From Candidatus Zhuqueibacterota bacterium (lineage in GTDB: Bacteria; Zhuqueibacterota; Zhuqueibacteria; Residuimicrobiales; Oceaniaggregativiventaceae), in assembly GCA_014728115.1 (NCBI GenBank), contig WJME01000216.1, forward strand, positions 1-32,005: 32,005 nucleotides of DNA, given 5' to 3'. The notes below the pieces were generated by a model, which was not told the DNA's origin, ran no database searches, and was given only the letters and a program-made list of their open reading frames with translations. The stretch's first letter is position 1. Every line of letters begins with the position of its first letter. Shown in pieces: positions 1-7,284 of this stretch. The position numbers were made by a program, and so were the translations under genes.

Positions 1-6
1 GAGGAT

Positions 7-47
7 AAAAAAAAGGCGATAAAGCTAAACAAAGCTGTATCGCCTTT
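7..47 (-). terminator. Rho-independent terminator of the cytochrome operon
   Basis: AAAGGCGAT at 12-20 pairs perfectly with ATCGCCTTT at 39-47, with an inner AGCT/AGCT stem (23-26 with 33-36). Read on the minus strand the hairpin is followed by a run of T (complement of the A-run at 7-14). It lies 11 bases after the stop codon of the lipoprotein cytochrome, so it ends the minus-strand operon. Confidence 0.88.
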
Positions 48-58
48 AATGGGTTTAA

Positions 59-1093
59 TTAATTACCTGTCCACCTGTAACTCTTGGTCGTGTCTTTATG
101 ACAAATGGTGGTGCATGTTTCCTGTTCGCGATCCCAGAACCAATAAGAGTGAACTTCTGCGTGTGGGGTCTCATCGATATGACCTTGAGAGTTCAATTGT
201 TCGGGAACCGTGTGACAGACATTGCAGCCGCCGTCGAAAAGCGCATAGTGCAGCTGGTGTGCACCCACACCGATCGCCGTGGTCGAGGTGTTGTCGTTTA
301 AATCCTGTGGAGGAGCTGCATTGGCAGCGCTGCCGTGGCAGACGTTACAAGCTTCCGGGCCTTTGGGTTCGGTATGGCAGGTCGTACAACTAACCCCAGA
401 GCTGCCGCCTTTATAATCCTCACCATGACAGGATTGACAATTGTCCATGGACCAGTTTGCATTCTGGATATATTCTCCATGGAATTGGGCATCGCTGGGA
501 ACCAGCCAGCCGTTGGCATGCGGATAATTAGAGTGACAAGTATAGCAAGAGATTTCCGTGTCCTCGCCCATAAAATCTTCGCCGTGACAGGCCTGGCATC
601 CCTCCAATGCATAGTCTTTGGCTTTAAGATATTGGCCGTGGAATTGATCGTTTCCCTGTTGCAGCCAGCCGTTCTGGTGCGGATAGGACGCATGGCATTG
701 AAAGCATGATGCATTGCTTTCACCACCGGTATACTCTGCACCATGACATTCCTGACAAGAAGAGAGATCCCAGTCTTTTTCTTTGAGAAATAATCCGTGA
801 AAAGCAGGCGAGGTTTCATTCGCAACAAAAGCTTGATTATGTGGATAGCTGCTGTGGCATTGATAACAGGAAACCTGGCTTTCACCCCCCATAAAGTCGT
901 CACCATGGCAGGAGGTACAGGTTTCATTGCCGCTGGAGAGCACTTTGGTGCCGTGAAAATTTTCTGAAGCAGGTTTATTCCAATCTTCCGGATGGGCTTT
1001 GGAAACCATGGGGTTCTGATCTTCTGAACAGCTGTTCCAAAGACACAGTCCAGCCAGAGCAATCAATAGGATGAGAATTTTTCGTGTGGTCAT
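59..1093 (-). CDS. Undecahaem outer-membrane lipoprotein cytochrome c
   Basis: A 344-residue multihaem c-type cytochrome, probably the outer terminal of an electron conduit. The N-terminus is a signal peptide ending at Cys22 (motif NSC), followed by the acidic stretch SEDQ, which resembles the surface-export signal of Bacteroidota lipoproteins. I count ten CxxCH haem sites (first at 59-63, last at 290-294) and one CX3CH (CTTICH, 327-332). Residues 46-240 are four repeats of 52-53 residues, each opening with FHG and carrying two CxxCH motifs and usually a YPH motif. A GAGG Shine-Dalgarno about 8 bases upstream supports this start. It is last in an operon after the 12-haem cytochrome and the barrel protein. 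That it is a multihaem cytochrome is near certain; surface location and the partner redox couple are inferred. Confidence 0.9.
   Translation of the reverse strand: MTTRKILILLIALAGLCLWNSCSEDQNPMVSKAHPEDWNKPASENFHGTKVLSSGNETCTSCHGDDFMGGESQVSCYQCHSSYPHNQAFVANETSPAFHGLFLKEKDWDLSSCQECHGAEYTGGESNASCFQCHASYPHQNGWLQQGNDQFHGQYLKAKDYALEGCQACHGEDFMGEDTEISCYTCHSNYPHANGWLVPSDAQFHGEYIQNANWSMDNCQSCHGEDYKGGSSGVSCTTCHTEPKGPEACNVCHGSAANAAPPQDLNDNTSTTAIGVGAHQLHYALFDGGCNVCHTVPEQLNSQGHIDETPHAEVHSYWFWDREQETCTTICHKDTTKSYRWTGN
374..958 (-). repeat. Four tandem di-haem protein repeats
   Basis: Within the lipoprotein cytochrome, FHG recurs at residues 46, 98, 151 and 204 (spacing 52, 53, 53). Each unit reads FHG, then CxxCHG, an acidic residue and GG or GE, then CxxCH. 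In the first three units this continues with SYPH or NYPH. The fourth unit lacks the PH part and leads into the C-terminal haem cluster. The repeat is evident at protein level; the DNA copies have diverged. Confidence 0.85.
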
Positions 1094-1140
1094 AGGATAT
1101 CCTCGTCAAACAGAATCAGCAAAATGAGTGTATCATTGTC

Positions 1141-2025
1141 TTAATTTTTGCCGTGACACTGTACACAAACAGGATCACCGCCTCTGCCGGCATGGCAACT
1201 CAGACAGGATTCCAGGTCTGCCATAGCTGCCCGGGCATGGCTGCCTCCGCTGGAGCGATTGGACCAACCCACACGATTATGAGAGCGTGGATAGACAAAT
1301 TCCTGGCGATGACAATCGATACAAAACGATTGATCCTGATGACAAGTGGTACAGTTGTCTTTATTGCCCTGAGCCTTGAGGGCATGGTTGAATTTAAAGT
1401 TGAGCGGATGTACCTGGCGATCGAGATTATCGCTGTCATGACAGCTCAGACACGATTGCTCACTATGACACATCTGACACTCTTTTTCTCGTACCTGACT
1501 TTCGATACCGTGCAGATTTTCCCAATCGACGGTATGGGTGGGGGGCACCAGATTTTCAGAGGGCAGATGACAGTCGGCACAATAATCCGGTTTTTCAAGT
1601 TCTGCATGGCATGGCGTACATGTGATCATGCCCGGCAGATGCATTGGAGCCACGGTCTCACTTGCAGCTACTCCACTATGACACGTACTGCATTCGATAT
1701 CCTCTGCAAGATGCTGTTCGTGTGAAAAATAGCCGATATAATTTTCAATTCGGGGGATTGGCTCATATTCTTCGGGTTTCTCATGGCAAAGTGTACAGGG
1801 ACCGTCCTCGTCATGACAGTTAAAACACGTCTCCATGGGGACCAATAAATCATCTTTGGGCGAGTCAGACTCGGAGACATTCATGTGACAGTCAGTGCAG
1901 CCCATGCCCACATCTTCGATGTGCATTTTGTGGGAAAATAAGAGATCTACATCTTGAGACATGGCCAAAGCCGTAAACAGGATGGCCGCAACAGGTATGG
2001 CTAATATTCGCAATAGTCTAGTCAT
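1141..2025 (-). CDS. Dodecahaem periplasmic cytochrome c
   Basis: A 294-residue exported cytochrome with twelve CxxCH haem sites, about one haem per 25 residues. The spacing and the SH/NH motifs ahead of haem sites (FSHKMH, FSHEQH, FNH) resemble bis-His cytochromes of the c3/c7 type. The N-terminus (RLLRILAIPVAAILFTALA) is a cleavable Sec signal with no lipobox, which suggests a periplasmic protein. An in-frame ATG at 2034 sits directly on the AGAGG ribosome-binding site, so I chose the ATG at 2025, which gives a 9-base spacing. The stop codon of the upstream barrel gene adjoins this ribosome-binding site, so the two are probably translationally coupled. It likely relays electrons from the periplasm to the lipoprotein cytochrome through the barrel; that role comes from context. 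Confidence 0.9.
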   Translation of the reverse strand: MTRLLRILAIPVAAILFTALAMSQDVDLLFSHKMHIEDVGMGCTDCHMNVSESDSPKDDLLVPMETCFNCHDEDGPCTLCHEKPEEYEPIPRIENYIGYFSHEQHLAEDIECSTCHSGVAASETVAPMHLPGMITCTPCHAELEKPDYCADCHLPSENLVPPTHTVDWENLHGIESQVREKECQMCHSEQSCLSCHDSDNLDRQVHPLNFKFNHALKAQGNKDNCTTCHQDQSFCIDCHRQEFVYPRSHNRVGWSNRSSGGSHARAAMADLESCLSCHAGRGGDPVCVQCHGKN

Positions 2026-2040
2026 GCTTTGCATCCTCTT

Positions 2041-3222
2041 TTACCACCGGTAGGAGAGATGGTTTAAAAATCTTGAATCTTGTTCTTTGAATCGATTTTG
2101 TAACCACTGATATTCGACATCAACAGACCAGCGTTTTCCAGGAGAGTAACTCAATCTCAGGGCATTGGCCAGCTGATTGTCATATTCGTATATTTCAACG
2201 GCTCGGTATTTTGAATAGTCCACGTACATCGACAGCATAAGACTGTTTATAATATCGATGCCATAATCAAACATGACACCAACCTGGTCACCGGCATACC
2301 CGGATTCATATATAAATCCCAGACTACCGTTTCCGGAGGTAATATCAAAGAGTAATCGGCTGGCAGAATCATTTTCAAATGCCAGCTGCTGAATTTGGCC
2401 GCTCAGGTTATATCCTGGCAGGATTTCATAGCTGGCCCCCAATTTTAATTGTGTGACCTTTTCGATCTGGAAAATGGTAAAATATGAATCTGCATAGATT
2501 TGCGGGTATTGAGCCTTGTATCCGGCAAAAATACGCAAGCGATCTGACGTCTTGTGACGGGCAAAGGCATAGAGCCTGTGCAGGCGTTCATTTTGAGTAT
2601 CATAATGAGCTTGCAAGTTTACGGTAAGATGGTTTACCGATCGATTAAAGGCGTTCAGGCCTACAATTTGCCATAGAGTTTGATCGTCCTGAGTTTTGTG
2701 TAAAAAGAGCCCTTCCAGCCGGGTTGCTTTCAGGCCTTTATAGTCGATCATACCCCCGAGAACGAGGCGGCCTGACGGGTTGCTTTCATCGAGCCTGCTG
2801 AGATAATCTGTTTCATTACCGGCATAAGCGTGGACCCCAAAATCGGCAACCGGGAGTTTGATAAACGCTCCGTCCAAGGAACCCAGCACAGTTCCAGGAT
2901 GCAAAAATTGCCGGCCAAGGCGTATTTCAGAGCCTTTGTTCAATACATCTCTGAACTGAAGAAATAAAGAATAGGCCCGAAAGCGGTTTTCAGCGTCTCC
3001 ACTGCCGAGGTCTGATAGCATTCGCATCGAACCTTTCAAGCTCATTCGTTGTCTGTCGGATGCGGCAGAGAAATGGAGCGTCTGATACATGCGAGTGTGT
3101 GTGTCTTTACGCTCAAAACTGTACAGAGAATTGCGAACCCCGCCGTGAAATGTGAAACCTTGAGCAAATGTCAAGGAGGTCATTCCCAGGACAGCAAAGA
3201 GTGTAATTATTTTTTTCTTCAT
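2041..3222 (-). CDS. Outer-membrane beta-barrel protein of a porin-cytochrome complex
   Basis: A 393-residue protein with a typical signal peptide (MKKKIITLFAVLGMTSLTFA, then Q). The mature part is made of alternating amphipathic strands with many Tyr/Phe/Gly residues and ends in an aromatic residue (SYRW), as outer-membrane barrels do. It has no haem motif and I recognise no named transporter family. It is the first gene of the minus-strand operon, directly followed by the 12-haem and 11-haem cytochromes. This is the same set of parts as the Geobacter-type porin-cytochrome complexes and the MtrCAB conduit. I infer that it is the pore holding the cytochromes; it could instead be an ordinary alginate- or phosphate-type porin. 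No strong Shine-Dalgarno is seen before the ATG. Confidence 0.8.
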   Translation of the reverse strand: MKKKIITLFAVLGMTSLTFAQGFTFHGGVRNSLYSFERKDTHTRMYQTLHFSAASDRQRMSLKGSMRMLSDLGSGDAENRFRAYSLFLQFRDVLNKGSEIRLGRQFLHPGTVLGSLDGAFIKLPVADFGVHAYAGNETDYLSRLDESNPSGRLVLGGMIDYKGLKATRLEGLFLHKTQDDQTLWQIVGLNAFNRSVNHLTVNLQAHYDTQNERLHRLYAFARHKTSDRLRIFAGYKAQYPQIYADSYFTIFQIEKVTQLKLGASYEILPGYNLSGQIQQLAFENDSASRLLFDITSGNGSLGFIYESGYAGDQVGVMFDYGIDIINSLMLSMYVDYSKYRAVEIYEYDNQLANALRLSYSPGKRWSVDVEYQWLQNRFKEQDSRFLNHLSYRW

Positions 3223-3276
3223 ACCGTCACTCGTTTTAGGATGATAGCTGCAGATGTTTATTACGGTGGGTGAAAT

Positions 3277-3305
3277 ATAATACAGCTTTTTTAGTCACCA
3301 TGCAA
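3277..3305 (-). promoter_or_regulatory. Putative sigma-70-like promoter of the cytochrome operon
   Basis: On the minus strand there is TTGCAT (complement of 3300-3305), a 17-base spacer and TATTAT (complement of 3277-3282), about 55 bases before the barrel start codon. The -10 matches five of six consensus bases; the -35 matches only the TTG. Sequence match only. Confidence 0.35.
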
Positions 3306-3725
3306 GGAAAAGTATATTGTTGATTCAATTCTTTAGCCGGTATGCAGAAATATTCGACACGTTAAAGAAAAATACCTCCCCATGGGGAATAAAGCCGTTG
3401 TTTATGCAAGTAACGTTTTTACTTTGCTATTGCATTCAATTTTTTTGTTTTCCGTAATCGATTCTGAATTTCGTATAATTAATCAGAGCGATCAGTAGGG
3501 AAATGAAAAAACTGTTGGATAGAGTCGCAAGAATGACTACATTGTAGATAGTTAATAAACATTCCTTACTAACCCCATTTGCGAAATGCATTTGCAAGAG
3601 TGAAGGTTCTCTGAATTTCAGTATCGAACGTGGATATCTTGAATACCATTGATCTACATCTTTCCCGGACCATCTTGTCTCCTGAGAATGATACCTATGG
3701 GAATTCAAGGTGAGGATTATTATTT
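3306..3725. other. Intergenic region between cytochrome operon and ROK gene
   Basis: AT-rich spacer with no convincing gene. It separates divergent transcription units, so it should hold the promoters of both. I see a 12-base palindrome TCCCCATGGGGA at 3377-3388, and AAATGCATTT (3584-3593) flanked by two CATTTGC copies, about 130 bases before the ROK start. Either could be an operator, but nothing proves it. An AAGGTGAGG ribosome-binding site precedes the ROK ATG. A 90-codon minus-strand frame here has only a TTG start and no supporting signals. Confidence 0.4.
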
Positions 3726-4976
3726 ATGGAACAAAAAGCTAATCTCTCTCTGATTAAAACATTAAACGAGATACGGATATTAAATCTCATCCGCGAGTAT
3801 GGTCCCATAAGCCGCAGTGAACTGGCGAAACGGACTCGAATTTCCAAAGTTGCTATATCGGATATCATCAACCGCCTCAATGAAACCGGCTTTATCCTTG
3901 AAATTGGTAAAGGCAAATCCACCCACCGCGGTGGCAAAAGACCTACCATGATCAAACTCAATCCTGAAAATGGGTATGTGCTGGGGATTGAGATCAAACG
4001 TCAATTTTCCCAAATCGCGATCGCCGACATTGAAGCGAGAATTGTCGATATTGAACGAATAGAATATCCTGTCGGCACCCCTGTGGGTGAAGCGATCGAT
4101 CTGATTCTGGTTGCGATTGACCGGGTATTGGAAAAATTGAAAATTCCGACCTATAAACTCATCAGTATCGGGATTGCCATCCCGGGTTTTATCAATTATG
4201 AAAAAGGTGAACTTCATTTTGCTGCGACGCTTCATAATTGGGAAAACCAACCCCTGGCAGCACGATTTGTTGATAAATTCAATGTCCCCACTATCGTCGA
4301 AAATGATGTGAACGCCATTACGCTGGCCGAGAGCTCCACTGCCGTTGGATATAAACACAACAACACGGTTTGTATTTGGATCGGGGATGGCCTGGGATCC
4401 GGGATTATTGTCGACGGCCAACTGGTTCGGGGAAAAAACGGCAGTGCCGGAGAGATAGGCTATCTGGAACTGGGGTATTTTATTCAGCAACAGGAATGGG
4501 TCAAAGGACTGTATTGCGGACAAACCTATTTTGGGGATATCCTCACAGATAGCAATTTATGCCGTGCCCTGATGCAATCCTGTCAAAAATGTCCCAATTT
4601 AACCGGGCATGAAAAACCCCTAAACGAATACCTGAAACTGGCTGACAATGGCCATAAAGAACTCTATCCTGTCCTCGACGAGTATGCGGAATTGGTCGCC
4701 ATCATCTGCGTGCATTATATCAAATCGATCAATCCTGACATGATTATTCTCAGTGGCATGATTATCGATGCATCAAAGTATCTTTATGAACGAATTTATA
4801 ATCGCGTAGACGAGATGATGAAAAATATTTCTATCCAACCCACTCAGATTACTCTGGGCACCTTGAAGAACCGGGCGTGTGTGCAAGGATCGATAACCCT
4901 GGCATTACAGACGATATTCGAGCCCCCAATTACCCATAAAAGAAACCGGTTTCAGTTTGTCAAGAATCCCCTCTAG
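3726..4976 (+). CDS. ROK-family transcriptional regulator (NagC/XylR-like)
   Basis: A 416-residue sugar-responsive regulator. Residues 15-75 form a winged helix-turn-helix (ISRSELAKRTRISKVAISDI). Residues 83-400 form the ROK fold, with the sugar-kinase-like motif ENDVNA (Asp194 at the catalytic position) and GDGLGSGI. The hallmark AGExGH is AGEIGY (241-246), so the usual zinc-ligand His is Tyr. The CxCGxxGC cluster is missing, with only one Cys (264) nearby. It therefore looks like a ROK repressor that has lost structural zinc. A good ribosome-binding site precedes the ATG. It stands upstream of the eIF2B-like/MFS/hydrolase/sulfatase operon and may control it or itself; the sugar ligand cannot be told from sequence. 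Confidence 0.88.
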   Translation: MEQKANLSLIKTLNEIRILNLIREYGPISRSELAKRTRISKVAISDIINRLNETGFILEIGKGKSTHRGGKRPTMIKLNPENGYVLGIEIKRQFSQIAIADIEARIVDIERIEYPVGTPVGEAIDLILVAIDRVLEKLKIPTYKLISIGIAIPGFINYEKGELHFAATLHNWENQPLAARFVDKFNVPTIVENDVNAITLAESSTAVGYKHNNTVCIWIGDGLGSGIIVDGQLVRGKNGSAGEIGYLELGYFIQQQEWVKGLYCGQTYFGDILTDSNLCRALMQSCQKCPNLTGHEKPLNEYLKLADNGHKELYPVLDEYAELVAIICVHYIKSINPDMIILSGMIIDASKYLYERIYNRVDEMMKNISIQPTQITLGTLKNRACVQGSITLALQTIFEPPITHKRNRFQFVKNPL

Positions 4977-4986
4977 GTGTTCAATG

Positions 4987-5016
4987 CCGGACATGAGCCA
5001 TTTGTCGGATATTTTT
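4987..5016 (+). terminator. Weak terminator after the ROK gene
   Basis: CCG (4987-4989) and ACA (4991-4993), with one bulged G between them, pair with TGTCGG at 5003-5008. ATATTTTT follows. The stem is short, but it lies just after the ROK stop codon and has a T-tract. Confidence 0.4.
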
Positions 5017-5179
5017 CTGCTTACCCTGCAGGCTTGTTGCAAAAGACCTGATAATTTCTTATCATACCATACCTCGCTGATGAGTCGCTAAATTTGTCTG
5101 TTGTGATCTTGTTTTCCCGATTCATCTGCTCATTGTGAACAGAATGATTACCTTATTCACACCTGGTTCAAGAGATCCG

Positions 5180-6055
5180 ATGAATTTGTCCAAAGACCAA
5201 AAAACTATTTTGCAGAAAATTACAAATGATCAGGAATCCGGAGCCAGCCAGCTCGCCTGTACAGCGCTGGAAGAATTGGCTGGTTTCTGCAGCCAAGGAG
5301 AGTGGACGAATTCACAACCCATGATCGATGACATACTCGGTCTGGCCCGGCACCTTGAAAAGAGCCGTCCCAGTATGGCCCCGGTTCAGAATTTCATGAA
5401 TTCGTTTATTCAGCGTCTGTCCCGTGAGCCTGACCATACCGTTTCGGAATGGAAGCGCATTATACCCGAGCTTGCCCAAGAGTTGATGGAACAGTCAACA
5501 CAGGCAGGGGAAAAAAGTGTCGATTATCTCTGTTCGCTACTGGAAGCCGAGACTCTTTTTATGACACACAGCATCAGTTCCACCATCAGGCGGTTTATTC
5601 AGAGGAAAAAGCCATCCATAGAACAGCTCATTTGTACGCTGTCCGGGCCGGGTAATGAGGGGCTGGATTTGGCCCGCTGGTCCGCTGCACAAAAAATTCC
5701 GACTCTATTGATTACCGACGCACAAATGGGTTTATTTGTCGACCGCGTGCAAGCTATTGTCGTTGGCGCGGATGCCGTATTGAATGACGGTACCGTCATC
5801 AACAAATCTGGTACTTTTCTCCTCGCACTCGCTGCACAGCAGGCCGGGATTCCGTTCTATGTGTGCTGTGAACGATTCAAGATGATCGATTTGTCTCCAG
5901 AGGAATTTGTCCTGGAAGAGAAACCGGTTGTTGAATTACTGCCAGAGCCGGTCCCTAATATGACTGTAAAAAATATTTATTTTGACCAAACCCCGGGGTC
6001 TTTGATTACCGCTCTGGTTACCGATCTTGGCATTCAAAAAACTGGTTCTTTTTGA
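5180..6055 (+). CDS. eIF2B/ribose-1,5-bisphosphate isomerase-like protein
   Basis: A 291-residue member of the eIF2B alpha/beta/delta, MtnA and ribose-1,5-bisphosphate isomerase superfamily. The C-terminal Rossmann-like half carries the signature VGADAVLNDGTVINKSGT and then IPFYV. The N-terminal half is helical. In the sugar-phosphate isomerases a Cys in a THC motif and an Asp in GAD are catalytic. Here the motif is THS (Ser132) and only the Asp (198) is kept, so isomerase activity is doubtful. Frames also open at GTG 5135 and ATG 5144, but neither has a ribosome-binding site. I prefer ATG 5180, preceded by a modest AAGAGA. It starts a run of four same-strand genes with gaps of at most 29 bases. 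The substrate is unknown. Confidence 0.75.
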   Translation: MNLSKDQKTILQKITNDQESGASQLACTALEELAGFCSQGEWTNSQPMIDDILGLARHLEKSRPSMAPVQNFMNSFIQRLSREPDHTVSEWKRIIPELAQELMEQSTQAGEKSVDYLCSLLEAETLFMTHSISSTIRRFIQRKKPSIEQLICTLSGPGNEGLDLARWSAAQKIPTLLITDAQMGLFVDRVQAIVVGADAVLNDGTVINKSGTFLLALAAQQAGIPFYVCCERFKMIDLSPEEFVLEEKPVVELLPEPVPNMTVKNIYFDQTPGSLITALVTDLGIQKTGSF

Positions 6056-6073
6056 ACATAACGTCGAAACTCT

Positions 6074-7255
6074 ATGGATCCACATAAAGATAAAATATCT
6101 CTTTTAAGAAATCGCAATCTGTATATCATTTTCGGCATCACCCTGGTTGCCATACAAGGGGTGTCCAGTATCACGCCTGCACTTCCGCGCATGTCAGAAA
6201 CATTTGCCCTGACACCCCAGCAAATAGGATGGCTCATCACGATCTTTACCCTGCCAGGTGTCTTTTTGACGCCCGTCCTGGGCGTGGTTGCGGATCGTTT
6301 CGGACGCAAGCGCATTCTGGTTCCGGCACTTTTTCTTTTCGCCCTCGGAGGGCTGGCGTGTGCCCTGAGCAAAACATGGAACACGTTGTTGTTTTTCCGC
6401 TTTATTCAAGGCATGGGTGCCGCTTCTCTGGGATCTCTCAATGTGACGTTACTCGGAGACCTGTTCTCTGGCAAAGAACGCACCCGCGCAATGGGATATA
6501 ACGCCAGCGTGCTCTCTGTGGGTACAGCTACTTATCCTCTCATTGGCGGGGCGCTTGCCCTGTTGGGCTGGAATTATCCCTTTTTTCTCGCCTTTCTCGG
6601 CTTTCCGATTGGCATTGTCATTCTCTATGCATTGAATAACCCGGAACCACAAGATCATGTCGCATTGGCAGAGTACCTCTTACAGACCTGGAAACGGGTG
6701 AAATCGTTTCCTGTGCTGACCCTGTTTCTCTCCAGTGCCATGACCTTTATTTTGCTTTATGGCGCATTTTTGACCTTTTTTCCCATCCTATTAGCCAAAA
6801 AGTTTTCTTTGAATTCATTTTATATCGGACTGGTTTTTTCATCAATGTCGCTAAGTACGGCCCTGACGTCATCTCAGGTAGGCCGTTTACTGGAACGATT
6901 TGATGAAAAAAAATTGTTCAGGATTTCATTTTTCATTTATGCGATAGCCCTTTGTTTGATTCCTCTGATAAACAGTCCCTTTCTGATGGTAGGTCCAACG
7001 ATCATTTTTGGTGTGGCACAGGGTCTCAATATCCCAAACCAGCAATCCCTGCTGGCATCTTTTGCTCCTCTTCAACACCGGGGCGCGGTCTTGTCCATAA
7101 ATGGTATGGTTCTTCGCCTGGGTCAGACCCTGGGGCCCTTGCTTATGGGCGGGATTTTCACTCTCTGGTATCTTCCAGGCGTGTATTATGTCAGTGCGCT
7201 GCTCGCTATATTGTTGTTTGTCTATTTGTCGTTCGCTCTGACAAAGTTTTCATAA
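6074..7255 (+). CDS. MFS transporter, drug/metabolite efflux type
   Basis: A 393-residue inner-membrane protein with about twelve hydrophobic segments. It belongs to the major facilitator superfamily, DHA1-like. The cytoplasmic loop 2-3 motif A is clear at residues 70-80 (GVVADRFGRKR), and RFIQGMGAASLGS in the fourth segment matches motif B. Such proteins export drugs, sugars or metabolites by proton antiport; the substrate cannot be read here. It follows the eIF2B-like gene by 18 bases. No good Shine-Dalgarno is seen at the ATG, which suggests coupling to the upstream gene. Confidence 0.88.
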   Translation: MDPHKDKISLLRNRNLYIIFGITLVAIQGVSSITPALPRMSETFALTPQQIGWLITIFTLPGVFLTPVLGVVADRFGRKRILVPALFLFALGGLACALSKTWNTLLFFRFIQGMGAASLGSLNVTLLGDLFSGKERTRAMGYNASVLSVGTATYPLIGGALALLGWNYPFFLAFLGFPIGIVILYALNNPEPQDHVALAEYLLQTWKRVKSFPVLTLFLSSAMTFILLYGAFLTFFPILLAKKFSLNSFYIGLVFSSMSLSTALTSSQVGRLLERFDEKKLFRISFFIYAIALCLIPLINSPFLMVGPTIIFGVAQGLNIPNQQSLLASFAPLQHRGAVLSINGMVLRLGQTLGPLLMGGIFTLWYLPGVYYVSALLAILLFVYLSFALTKFS

Positions 7256-7284
7256 TCGACGAATAAAATTTTGAGGTATGGCTC

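Noticed and set aside
298..1062. 254-codon minus-strand frame
   Set aside because: It is a shifted frame of the multihaem lipoprotein gene; the haem motifs of the other frame show which is real.
2026..2034. Upstream ATG for the 12-haem cytochrome
   Set aside because: It directly abuts AGAGG; the second ATG has proper spacing and starts the signal peptide.
3577..3597. Repeat-like CATTTGC pair as a CRISPR or mobile-element trace
   Set aside because: Only two 7-base copies with no array, no spacer pattern and no transposase nearby.
3436..3708. 90-codon minus-strand frame with a hydrophobic stretch
   Set aside because: TTG start, no ribosome-binding site, AT-rich intergenic setting and no recognisable family.
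3780..4523. 247-codon minus-strand frame
   Set aside because: Antisense to the ROK regulator, whose motifs are clear on the plus strand.
5135..5179. Longer starts (GTG 5135, ATG 5144) for the eIF2B-like gene
   Set aside because: No ribosome-binding site, and the added residues do not look like part of the family; ATG 5180 fits better.
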